Origin: Leucogyrophana mollusca
Lineage: Eukaryota; Basidiomycota; Agaricomycetes; Boletales
Reading direction: 5' to 3'
Length of the DNA: 10,936 bases
Assembly: GCA_021014945.1 (NCBI GenBank)
Contig: MU266856.1
Coordinates: 1 to 10,936 of the forward strand
Position numbers and translations under genes: made by a program. Positions 1 to 7,802 of this stretch are shown piece by piece. Under the pieces are notes generated by a model. It ran no database searches, was not told where the DNA came from, and worked only from the letters and a program-made list of their open reading frames with translations. Position 1 is the first letter of the stretch. Every line of letters begins with the position of its first letter.

Positions 1-293
1 TAAAATTTCGGAACAATCGGTTCCTGGGTGGCAGACTCCGGCAATTTATGTACCAAAAACTCTGTCAACTGCTTGTTCGGGCTAATCTTATCTATAAGAT
101 CTGCAATCGCCTGAACTTCAGTACAAGTATCCTCTAGTATTTTCTGTCTCTCAGCTGGCGTAATTTTACGATAGTTGAGGGGATCCGACAGCAGAGATAT
201 GCAGCCGTCTACGAACCATTGGCGTGTGATTATAGCAATGCCTAGATTTTTATCCGTGCCGGTTAGTAGAGGGAGATTGGGATCGTAGGGTGG
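1..293 (-). CDS. Reverse transcriptase, N-terminal fragment (partial)
   Basis: Read right to left, one frame stays open from 293 to the left edge, about 97 codons. It contains LLTGTDKNLGIAIITRQWF, then LLSDPLNYRKIT, SPNKQLTEFL and finally PIVPKF at the edge. The (T/A)DKNLG block, a short helix with a LSD..NY motif and a following P.F(Y) stretch match the segment just before the fingers of reverse transcriptases of non-LTR or Penelope-like retroelements. That assignment comes from memory of the families. The catalytic palm would lie left of the window. An in-frame TAG at 294-296 closes the frame upstream and no ATG precedes the conserved block. Either this is a truncated copy, or the TTTAG before codon 1 is a 3' splice site. 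Which retroelement clade it belongs to cannot be settled here. Confidence 0.6.
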
Positions 294-340
294 CTAAACC
301 CTAGGGATGGCTTGACCCCTAACCCTAATTTAGGGTTTAT
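294..340. repeat. Short inverted telomere-like motif
   Basis: Two CCCTAA units stand in tandem at 317-328, followed after one base by TTAGGG at 330-335. AACCCTAA (321-328) and TTAGGGTT (330-337) pair perfectly around a single T. A further AAACCCTAGGG lies at 296-306. TTAGGG is the usual telomere repeat of many filamentous fungi. The run is far too short to be a telomere; it is an interstitial motif next to the reverse transcriptase fragment. Confidence 0.55.
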
Positions 341-420
341 TCAATGCACCTGGCACTCGCTCGTGCTCGTGCACGGTGCTTCATGTGCACTGATGTGACT
401 ATGGGAGGTGGAAGGTGGGC

Positions 421-437
421 GGCGCTCACTGAGCGCC
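421..437. repeat. Palindrome copy 1, GGCGCTC-ACT-GAGCGCC
   Basis: Perfect 7-bp arms around the spacer ACT; the flanking C420 and G438 also pair, giving an 8-bp stem. It lies in non-coding DNA upstream of the 54-bp inverted repeat. It is one of five copies in the window with perfect arms. Confidence 0.85.
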
Positions 438-469
438 GGCCCTCTGGTGGCCTGCCCATGGTTGCTGAT

Positions 470-606
470 TCATCAAAGTCCGTGAACATCACACCAATAA
501 TCTAGCATCGTGATATGCGCTGGGTCTGACCCGAGCCCCGCGAGGGGAGGGGCCAGCGCATATCACGATGCTAGATTATTGGTGTGATGTTCACGGACTT
601 CGATGA
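470..606. repeat. 54-bp near-perfect inverted repeat with 29-bp loop (foldback element)
   Basis: The left arm 470-523 and right arm 553-606 are reverse complements at 53 of 54 positions; the only mismatch is A475 against C601. Arm ends read TCATC (left) and GATGA (right); the inner ends read GCGCTGG and CCAGCGC. The 29-bp loop holds its own small hairpin, CCCC-GCGA-GGGG at 536-547. I see no clear target-site duplication and no coding frame. It could be a foldback or MITE-like element, or the source of a long hairpin RNA. Confidence 0.9.
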
Positions 607-630
607 GGATGCAGTCATAGGTCACCGCTG

Positions 631-794
631 GGTGATTGTTGTTGTTGTTGTTGTTGATGTTAGCTTCCTAGCCTGCTGTGTATTGGTTGTTATGTGTATG
701 TTATTGTGTGGTGGTTGTGGTGGTTATTGTTGCTAGTTGTTATTTGTTGTTGGTTGTTGGTGTTGGCATTGGCGTTTGTTGGGCATTGTGGTGG
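631..794. repeat. G/T-rich low-complexity tract with (TTG)7
   Basis: About 160 bases in which the plus strand is almost entirely G and T, starting with seven TTG units at 636-656 and continuing as degenerate GTT/GTG/TGG words. No frame or RNA gene is apparent. Slippage of a simple repeat is the likely origin. Confidence 0.75.
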
Positions 795-807
795 TACACC
801 ATGAGGT

Positions 808-831
808 GCCTCGTGCCTCGAGGCACGAGGC
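808..831. repeat. Perfect 24-bp palindrome
   Basis: GCCTCGTGCCTC is followed directly by its exact reverse complement, with no spacer. A smaller stem, CTCAC-TGC-GTGAG, follows at 831-843. The function is unknown; the symmetry fits a dimeric protein site or a cruciform, but neither can be shown from sequence. Confidence 0.85.
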
Positions 832-900
832 TCACTGCGTGAGAAGTCAGGGACTTTGATGGAACTCCATTTGGAAATTAACTAACTAACCCAACCAATG

Positions 901-920
901 AGCATGCACGAGCATGCACG
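901..920. repeat. Tandem 10-bp repeat AGCATGCACG x2
   Basis: Two exact copies in direct succession. Each contains the palindrome GCATGC. It stands just before the first diverged GAGCGCC palindrome. Confidence 0.7.
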
Positions 921-932
921 CCTCTGACATGC

Positions 933-949
933 GGCCTTCAGCGAGCGCC
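933..949. repeat. Diverged palindrome copy 2, GGCCTTC-AGC-GAGCGCC
   Basis: The right arm GAGCGCC is intact; the left arm differs from GGCGCTC at two positions. The same left-arm variant GGCCTTC recurs at 3017. A second copy follows with its start 68 bp downstream. Confidence 0.6.
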
Positions 950-1000
950 ACGCGCCACAACCAGCCTCATGGCAAACAAATGGCAGTGCCCGGGGGAGGC

Positions 1001-1017
1001 GGCCCTCTAGGAGCGCC
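1001..1017. repeat. Diverged palindrome copy 3, GGCCCTC-TAG-GAGCGCC
   Basis: The left arm has one mismatch from the perfect palindrome; the right arm is intact and followed by GCAT, as in the copy at 3089. It forms a pair with the copy at 933. Confidence 0.65.
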
Positions 1018-1062
1018 GCATCGGGAGCGGTGACTCTGGTGGCCTCGTGGCGCGACTAAGTT

Positions 1063-1078
1063 AACCGTTTAACCGTTT
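1063..1078. repeat. Tandem 8-bp repeat AACCGTTT x2
   Basis: Two exact units side by side, about 245 bp before the SNF2 start codon. Each unit has the near-palindromic core AACCGTT. It might be a regulatory site (Myb-like factors recognise AACNG cores) but nothing else supports that. Confidence 0.4.
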
Positions 1079-1219
1079 ATTCAATATCTCTCATTTAACT
1101 GCCAATGATGATCGCTATCGACGTAATCATAAAGATACCATTGCTCACATGAGGTTCAGGGTAACTATCCAATTGATGATCGAAGGAGGCATGGTGATCG
1201 CCAGGTAATGTTGAGTTGA

Positions 1220-1225
1220 TATAAG
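1220..1225 (+). promoter_or_regulatory. Possible TATA box of the SNF2 gene
   Basis: TATAAG lies about 100 bp before the ATG at 1324. It is followed by a pyrimidine-rich CTTGCTCTCTATAAC stretch that could hold the transcription start, and then the C/A-rich leader. Placement is plausible for a fungal promoter but rests on one short match. Confidence 0.3.
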
Positions 1226-1323
1226 TCAGCCCGCTAACTGGATCGAGTGCTTGCTCTCTATAACTACAACCGTACCCCTCTCAATCAACCCAACAACCAA
1301 CCAACCAATCAATACCATCCAAA

Positions 1324-4300
1324 ATGCCAACGATGAAGCCCAATACCGCCCTCACCATCGCCATCCTCTACAAGGACTGCGCGATCATCAGAGTGCCTGC
1401 CGAGGACGCGCCAGAGGCCCAGACGCAGGAAGAGCGCCGCAAGGCCAACGAGGCAAGGCTCACGTCCAGCCGTCTGGCTGGGCTGGATCAACGCCTCTTT
1501 GATGTACCACGCAGCGGATTACCCGAGAGTGCGCGGCCGTCCGTGCAAGCGCTGTTCGCCGCGCTGAAGGCGACGAAAAATATGAATGATCACATGGGGC
1601 TTCTGGAGCCGAAGACATTCAAGAAAAAAGGCAATAAAGACGGTAGTCACGCCGCAGGGATTGCGGCGTACAACGACTTCCTCAAGAAATCCGGTGTTCA
1701 AAGGACCATCAACACGATCACCGACAAGGTGCTCACCGATATGGGGATGCACCCATTGAACCTCCTCGCGGAAAGGACCGAAGAGGACGAGGATTACGAG
1801 GCGGACGAGTTCCCGCAACTCAAAACCATTGAGGGACAGGTGTCGCCCTCGCTCATCGCCGCAATTTTCAGCGATGCCGCCTTCTTGTCCAGTGGAGCGA
1901 CGGCGAGCGTCTTCGCCAGCGCCGCCAGCGCCTTTCTGCACCACACATGGGAGCGTTATCGCAAGGTCAGGCGCCGCTCTGGTATCGCGCTGGATAGAAT
2001 AAAAAGCGATTGCAACAAGGCGTTTGCGGGTAAGCAATATAATGACAGCTTGCTGAAGTGTGTGACTAACTGCACACATAGTGTTGAACGATGGCAAGAA
2101 GATGGGGGCGAAAGAGTTGCGCGCCTCCATGGAGGCTTTGCGTAAATACTCCGTCGCCATTCAGTGGTGGCCGCTGGAAAAAGAAAAAAGCGGAGGTGTT
2201 GTAGAGAACGAGACGATGTTGCGAACGCTGCTGACGGACGCGATGGAAGCGAAAGGGATGATGAATCATCAAGAAGATGAGTCCGGCCCGCCGGCGACGC
2301 CATTGACCAAAGCGAGTGAGTGGTGGCGCTCATAGAGCGCCATTTTGTCACTGATCGATATCGCTTGACTCAAGAGCAGGCAGGCCGAGCGCGTGCAAGG
2401 AAATTGCCTAAGGTAGACTTCGCGGACTCTGAGGTTCTGAGTGCGCTGTGGGCAACATTCGTGACACTTTTCGAGACAGAAGGTGAGACTGTGGCGCCCG
2501 CACTAGCATACAGCAGCAATGAAGAAACCGGCCTGGAGACATGGCTCTCTTCCCCCGACATGGGGGTCGAAGATTTTCACCAGATGAACGATGAGCAATT
2601 GGCGACGTTGCTTGCGTTTCCCAACAATCGCCCGGCACTCTTCGCTGAATTCAGATCCAAGCTCGGACATTGCGCGTGGGAGTCAAAGCTGATCTCGGAT
2701 ACTTTCGTCGCCACCAATCCCGACGTGACACCGCTCGGCCTGCTCTGGCATCAAATGTGCGGAATCGCGGCAATAGCGTCCAAGGTTTGGTCAGATAAGC
2801 TGGCACCCATGCCAGGACTCCTAGTGGCTGACGATGTCGGGGTCGGTAAGACCGCACTGACAATGGGCATGATTGCCCTCGTCATCAGCGTGTGGATCAC
2901 AGAGGCTCAGACCAAGGTTGGGCGCCCCCCCCTGCTCGGTACGTGGTCCGCCTTATTGTACGGCTCTGTCACAGGGTCGCTGGAGTTGTCGGTGCTGCTC
3001 AGTCTACTCCGACCACGGCCTTCCTAGAGCGCCACATGGCGTAGACCCTCGATCAAACTCTGGGCGCATGGCTGTGTTGTGTGGACTTGGCGCTCCAGGA
3101 GCGCCGCATTTCCTGGGTCATCTCTGCTGACTATTTTCCTGTATCAGAAAAACTGCCTTATTTCGCTGGCGGCGGGTCGGTGCCCGATCTGCCCCACCTC
3201 ATCATCGTCCCCAACGGCCTCGTAAACCAATGGTACTCCGAATTGCGCACCTTCTTCAAGCCAAACATCATCGACATCCACATTTTCCCAACGGCATCCA
3301 AAGATTGGCCTGCCTTCTGGGAGGGCCAATGGGACAAGTCGACCACCCCCATGATCCATAGGATCATCCTGGTTTCTCACTCGGTATGTCTCCATTGTCT
3401 ATCACGCGGCCACAATATGCTCATATACCATCAGACCTTGCAGACCCAGGCATCACAGGTGCTACAAGGCACAAAAGGAGGCGCAAATAAGGGCAAGGCT
3501 TGGTCCGAACCGCGCAAGCACAAACAAGGCTCTGCAACAAAGCTGGGCTACTGCCTCTGGAGGCCAGGGCAAAATTACAACGTCATTGTGTGCGATGAAG
3601 CACATGAGTTCAGAAACATCGGTCCCGCCTTCTGGGCTCTGTCGGAGGTCACCGCCGTCGCCAAATTGCCCATGATGCTAACCGCCACTCCATTGTGGAC
3701 CAGTCCGAAAGTGAGTTCTCCACCGCACATACATATTCTGCGCGTTGAACTTCCTTCTGACTTTGTCACAGGACATAACATCCCTGTTTCGCCTGATTCG
3801 CGAACCCTCGTTTTTGGGACATTCCGGTGACGATATGGACAAGGAATGGAGCCTAAAATTGCAGCGCGCCCGTCGTGGTCTGACAAGAGACGAGGTTCAG
3901 CAAGCCGGTCGCCTCACCCTTTTGAAACTGTCTGGTCAAGCCGTCAGCACGAAGGACGACCCACTTCGCGACATGAGGACCATCAGTGGAGAATGGGTCC
4001 TCCACCTCCAAGGCCTATGTCGACACCGGATTATTCGCCGCACCGTGAATTCTCTGCGCTTCGATGGTCGCCCAATCAACGAGTCCCTCCCTCCCCATAA
4101 GATTATCATTGCCAGGTCAGCCCTCGAGGATGACGAGCAACTTATTGTCGATACAGCCATGGAGGAGGTGGTGCATGGGTGAGTGATCGGCACTCCTCGA
4201 AGGCCGCATCGAAAACTGACTCTGCTGCGACCCCAGCCCCGCAAGCGGCCTTGAGCTGGAGCAGATGAACACAGTCAGTCTCCGCGGCGCTCTTCGAGCG

Positions 4301-6166
4301 CCGATACCTTGTTGACTTATTCTCGCGCGCACCAGAAATTCTACTTGCCTTATCGCCTCAAGGTCGCCTGGCCGTTCGGGTCAAGTAATGATTACCCAGT
4401 CTTCAAATCCATGGAGGAATGGAGAAATTCCGACAAGGGCACCAAATTACAACAACTTGTCCTCATCCTCCAACACCACATCTGGGATCATCACCTCGGC
4501 CCTCTCCAATTCAACACTTACGGTGGCATTCGCCTGATCGGCAATGAGGCAACCCCCACGACATCACCAGTAAGCTCGCCCTCGTCCTCGCCGAAACAAG
4601 CGCCTCTTCGGGTCGGCACTCCTCCTCCAACCTTCCGTGTTGAATACCTTGAGCCGCCCCCTCCCGGTCGCAAAATTCTTGTGTATCACGAATTTCCAAT
4701 GATGGCTGATCTCATCCTATCAGTAAGTCACCCCTGACTCAACTCACCTCAACTCAACCTGTCCCTCCAAGGTTTTTAATTTGCACAACATATCGGCCCT
4801 TGCCCTCAATGGCACCATGACCCCCAAGCTTCGAAGCGAGGTGGTCCATCAATTCAACACTGACCCCGCCGTTCACGTCCTCTTATTTTCCCAAGTCGGC
4901 GCTGTTGGGTTAAACCTTACCGTCGCCGACGTCGTCATTCTCTTCGTAAGCTGCACTTTATACGCCCCATTCATGCCCTGCTAACTCGCGCGACCTCAGG
5001 ATCAGTGCTGGTCCCGCCTCCTCGCCAACCAGATCATCGGTCGCGCATGGCGCTTCGGACAGGTCAACACCGTCCTCGTTTACATCATGGTCACCCTCAG
5101 CACCATCGACGTTATGATGATTGACCACGGTCATAACAAGGGCGACATGTTGGCCACCTTCCTCAGCAAGCCCAGCAATCTCGGTAAGCTGCTCTTCGCC
5201 CTTTCCCATTCACAATGGTACCCTTTCATATCCTTCCCTATGCACAGCCGCCGCACAGGCCCTCTCCAAAGACGCCCAGGCCGACAACGAAGACGACGAC
5301 GAAGATGACGCCCAGGGAAACGACCATAGCGACGGCCGCGAGGGCCCCTCTAAAGGCAAGGCCAAGGCCAAGCCAAAGGCTAAGGCCGCTCAGAAGTCAA
5401 CTCCAGCTCCCACACCCGGCCCAGGGGTTGACAGCGATACAGATGGCATGGACATCAATGACCCTAAAGGCAAGGCTGAGCGCAAGGACAAGGGCAAGGG
5501 AAATTCTACCGCCGCACCAAAGATCGCAAAGCGAAAACGAAAAGCAGTTCAAGACGCGGCGCGCGTGGAGGGCCGCAACGCGGAGAACAGCGCAGCAGCC
5601 GGTGCCAGGGAGGCTCAATCGCGCTGGGATCAACGCCAGGCGGCCCGTAAGTGCTCTCTCAAGGAGTTCATTCCACTACGGCCATCTTCACTAACCTTTG
5701 ATTCAGTGAGAGATGACCAATCCGACTCCCTCCACGACCAGCACACACAGCCCACCTCTCCTCAAGATCAATCAGTTTCCCCCCCATCGGCCTCCACTCC
5801 CGCCCAGCCCCTGCAGTCTGAAGTCACCATACCTGACTCCGAGGCCGACGTTGAAGCACAGCTCGACCCCCCGAACCCCCCAACATCACCTTCTCCCGGG
5901 GCTTCCTTCGACTTGGCAACCATGGGCTCAACTCTCCCCCAATCAGTACGTATTCTCATCTCCGCAAACTCACCCTTTAGCTTATAATCACTTGTGCCCT
6001 CCAGCTACCTCCCGTTCCGTCCCCAAAAACCGGTGACAAACGCACCGCATCGCTCCTTTCTCCCACTGGTTCTCCCTCCAGCCCTTCCTCTTCATTCTCT
6101 CGCAAAAAGCAAATGGTTTCCTCTCGCTCCTCGGCCCCTGCCGCGCCTCAACAACGCGGGCGCTAA
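1324..6166 (+). CDS. SNF2-family DNA-dependent ATPase, 13 exons, 1334 aa
   Basis: Exons: 1324-2029, 2082-2315, 2375-2938, 3148-3383, 3435-3710, 3772-4178, 4237-4273, 4336-4722, 4772-4945, 5000-5183, 5248-5646, 5707-5945, 6005-6166. Together they make 4005 nt that stay in frame to TAA. Both RecA lobes are present: motif I DDVGVGKT (466-473), Ia LIIVPNGLVNQW (519-530), II DEAH (634-637), III LTATP (662-666), IV KILVYHEF (from 933), V GAVGLNLT (992-999) and VI QIIGRAWRFGQ (1018-1028). Walker A lysine K472 and both motif VI arginines are kept. Such proteins use ATP to translocate on DNA and remodel chromatin or protein-DNA complexes; the nuclear role is inferred. Residues 1-430 match no domain I recognise. 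The tail has an acidic run (1083-1089), a Lys/Ala repeat (1104-1116), a likely nuclear signal KRKRK (1163-1167) and Ser/Pro-rich sequence. No chromo-, bromo-, RING or HIRAN domain is visible. Introns 2, 3 and 7 contain the GAGCGCC palindrome. The ATG has an A at -3 and follows a C/A-rich leader. Intron 2 could instead end at 2383. Confidence 0.88.
2325..2341. repeat. Palindrome copy 4 inside SNF2 intron 2
   Basis: GGCGCTC-ATA-GAGCGCC; T2324 and A2342 extend the stem to 8 bp. It starts 9 nt after the donor GTGAGT at 2316 and ends 33 nt before the chosen intron end at 2374. Confidence 0.85.
3017..3033. repeat. Diverged palindrome copy 5, GGCCTTC-CTA-GAGCGCC
   Basis: Same left-arm variant as the copy at 933 and likewise followed by AC. 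It lies in intron 3 with its start 72 bp before that of the perfect copy at 3089. Confidence 0.6.
3089..3105. repeat. Palindrome copy 6 inside SNF2 intron 3
   Basis: GGCGCTC-CAG-GAGCGCC with perfect arms, followed by GCAT as in the copy at 1001. It lies 42 nt before the 3' splice site. Confidence 0.85.
4237..4273 (+). other. 37-nt micro-exon (exon 7) of the SNF2 gene
   Basis: Joined to its neighbours it encodes PASGLELEQMNT before KFYLPYRLKV. Both flanking introns (4179-4236 and 4274-4335) have GT-AG ends and a TGAC branch-like motif, and phase is kept on both sides. Skipping it and using one long intron 4179-4335 would break the frame. A single intron ending at 4274 keeps frame but would translate through the palindrome. 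Confidence 0.6.
4286..4302. repeat. Palindrome copy 7 inside SNF2 intron 7
   Basis: GGCGCTC-TTC-GAGCGCC; C4285 and G4303 extend the stem to 8 bp. It starts 12 nt after the donor GTCAGT at 4274 and ends 33 nt before the intron end, the same 3' distance as the copy in intron 2. Confidence 0.85.
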
Positions 6167-6872
6167 GCACCGACACCCATAATACCATCCCATTTAACTT
6201 AACTTGCAATCACCATCTATATTTCACGCCCACCGACACAAGTTTTTATTATAATTTTACGCCGATTCTGACGCGCCTACAATTATGAATTGAGTGAATT
6301 GGGTGAAGGATCTGAAACACTCTATACTTGTGACTGAGAAACAGGGCATGAGACCTCCTATGTCCCGCAAACTACATAAAGCATGCAGAGATACAGCGAA
6401 GAAACCACAAATATTCAAAGATAGCAAAATAAGTGCAAGGTAATCGAAGCTGAAGCCTCGTTGGCCCATTGGCCCACAGTAGAAGATTTCCCTGCCAGAG
6501 CTGTCAGAAGCAATGTTACCCGCCATGTCCGAGAGTGGCACCTTGGGAGGGAGAGTGGCCCGACCCATGAAGTTGATGGTCTGTACTGAATACTGAAATG
6601 TGAAAGCACTGTGGCATAAGATAGGGCTCACACAAAACCAACCAATGGCGTGACAAACTGAATACCACATGCACAACAACAAATTTTAAAAATCGGCGAC
6701 CTACAAATGCTAGCATGACGAATTCAAAACACTTTGTAGGTCTTCGATTTCTCAAAATTGTGCTGTGGAATGAGTTATTTCGACGAATATATACTGTGCG
6801 CGGAAATGTACATGGTCTTTCTTTGTGTGTGTAGTTACTGGGTGTCAAAGCATGGTTCAGTTTCGTCAAGAC
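6167..6872. other. SNF2 3' flank and unassigned sequence
   Basis: AT-rich sequence after the stop (6236-6260) may hold the cleavage site of the SNF2 transcript. On the minus strand a 141-codon frame (6682-6257) is open. Its later part, from MGRATLPPKVPLSDMAGNIA, ends in a hydrophobic stretch (YLALILLSLNICGFF) that could span a membrane. I recognise no family, and overlapping frames are also open, so it may be chance. If real it would be convergent with the SNF2 gene with only 90 bp between the stop codons. Confidence 0.25.
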
Positions 6873-7134
6873 CTACACCTGGCATTGGGCTGATATTCTC
6901 GATCTCGTCATCGCATACACGGATCGCATACGCGGGCTTTTACTTGGTTTGTGTCGAACGTTCTTTATATCTGATGCAACAGAAAGGGGGCTATGGTCAC
7001 TCGGACTGTTGTCTATGTCCAAGCGTGATCCGAGTGGCCTTTGACCATCAACGAGTTGGCGGGGTGGAAGTTGACAGGCCGGGCTTGGTGGCATACCGAG
7101 CCGGCGCACTTACTTTCTGGGAAGGTGGAGCCAT
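6873..7134 (-). pseudogene. Possible broken N-terminal fragment of a basic Ser/Pro-rich protein
   Basis: An ATG in a strong context (ACCATGG, minus strand, 7134-7132) opens MAPPSQKVSAPARYATKPG, which stops after about 28 codons. A frame shifted by one base then continues through LGSRLDIDNSPSDHSPLSV and KPSKSPRMRSVYAMTRSR to a stop near 6873. The composition resembles the disordered N-terminal tails of Agaricomycete-expanded proteins, but no conserved domain is present. Alternatively the GTAAGT right after the seventh codon is a splice donor and the true exon 2 lies elsewhere. Confidence 0.25.
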
Positions 7135-7227
7135 GGTTTGGGAAAATGGTGAAAAATCTATCGTTTTGCAAACTGCTGTAAGGGTCGGTTCTATGTGCAG
7201 ATTTCCGGAGCGGGTTTAGGAGTTCAA

Positions 7228-7464
7228 TCAGATCAAGAAGTGCGCGCTGACAATTGGGATAAGGGGTGCCATGCATTTAATTCCATCTCTCTCTTCTTCT
7301 TCCTCTTCGATCACTTCATCCTCTTCCCCCTCGTCAATAACAAGGTCTGGCAGCTGTTCAAAGAGCTCAGTTGGTGAAACTTTCTTCATGTGTTTGCTGA
7401 TTGTCATGGCCAACAAGGTGTCATGGTTTCCGTGGACGTTGGTGGTGTATGAACAAGTCCTGGC
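7228..7464 (-). CDS. Short ORF of unknown function with acidic stretch
   Basis: The frame is open for 78 codons before its stop, with the first ATG at 7416. It reads HGNHDTLLAMTISKHMKK, then VSPTELFEQLPDLVIDEGEE and a Glu-rich run that comes from a CTT/CTC-type repeat on the plus strand, then stops. I know no family with this sequence. The simple repeat inflates the apparent frame, so coding status is doubtful; it could be a remnant exon upstream of the fragment starting at 7134. Confidence 0.2.
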   Translation of the reverse strand, partial: ARTCSYTTNVHGNHDTLLAMTISKHMKKVSPTELFEQLPDLVIDEGEEDEVIEEEEEERDGIKCMAPLIPIVSAHFLI

Positions 7465-7802
7465 TTAATTGTAATAGCTATGTGCATGTTGCATGACAAT
7501 TTTTCGACACTGAGCTTAGAGTTATAGACATACTCTTTGCATTCATCAGCAAATGGACTTTCCCTCTGGAATGGCCTGCATCAGGAAAAACGGGAGTGGC
7601 AACATTGCCCCACAGAGTCTACATTGCGGTGGTAGTAATGGTTGGCACTCCCTGTATATATAGCATTCGTAAACTCGTCGATGGCATAGCACAAGATAGG
7701 GACATATAGACAGATCGGGACTTAATAGTAATCAGTATAGACTAATGGATCCATCAATTCGACCAAAAATTTACATCCTAATTGAGATACACGGGCTAGT
7801 GA
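7465..7802. other. Non-coding stretch downstream of the DUF6532-like locus
   Basis: No frame of interest on either strand. A TATATATA run lies at 7654-7661. I see no repeat or RNA gene here. Confidence 0.4.

Larger units (their letters stand above)
607..1323. other. Intergenic region upstream of the SNF2 gene
   Basis: No open frame of useful length was found apart from a shadow of exon 1. The region holds a G/T-rich tract, a 24-bp palindrome, two diverged copies of the GAGCGCC palindrome and two short tandem repeats, all listed separately. The last 70 bases are C/A-rich with CCAACCAACC-type repeats, as often seen in fungal 5' leaders. Confidence 0.6.
2939..3147 (+). other. Long intron 3 of the SNF2 gene carrying two palindromes
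   Basis: At 209 nt this is over three times the length of the other introns. It starts GTACGT and ends with a strong CTGAC branch site and GTATCAG. The joined exons give LLG-EKLPYFAGG with frame kept. The extra length is largely a segment of about 90 bp (3017-3105) bounded by two copies of the palindrome, which suggests an insertion. A shorter splice to the CACAG at 2975 is possible but does not restore the frame to the next motif. Confidence 0.7.

Noticed and set aside
1251..1502. 83-codon plus-strand frame before and across the SNF2 start
   Set aside because: It overlaps exon 1 in another frame and consists of translated C/A-rich leader followed by out-of-frame exon sequence.
1519..2160. 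213-codon minus-strand frame opposite SNF2 exon 1
   Set aside because: It is the antisense shadow of a GC-rich exon; the plus-strand frame joins to helicase exons and this one joins to nothing.
528..4245. Similarity of GACCCGAGCCCCGCGAG (528-544) to 4229-4245 (15 of 17)
   Set aside because: The match is GC-rich and short, the second site is an intron acceptor plus micro-exon, and the flanks do not align.
5121..5987. 288-codon plus-strand frame as a separate gene
   Set aside because: Its main part is SNF2 exons 11 and 12 read through a stop-free 60-nt intron; its first 40 codons are an out-of-frame reading of exon 10 and intron 10.
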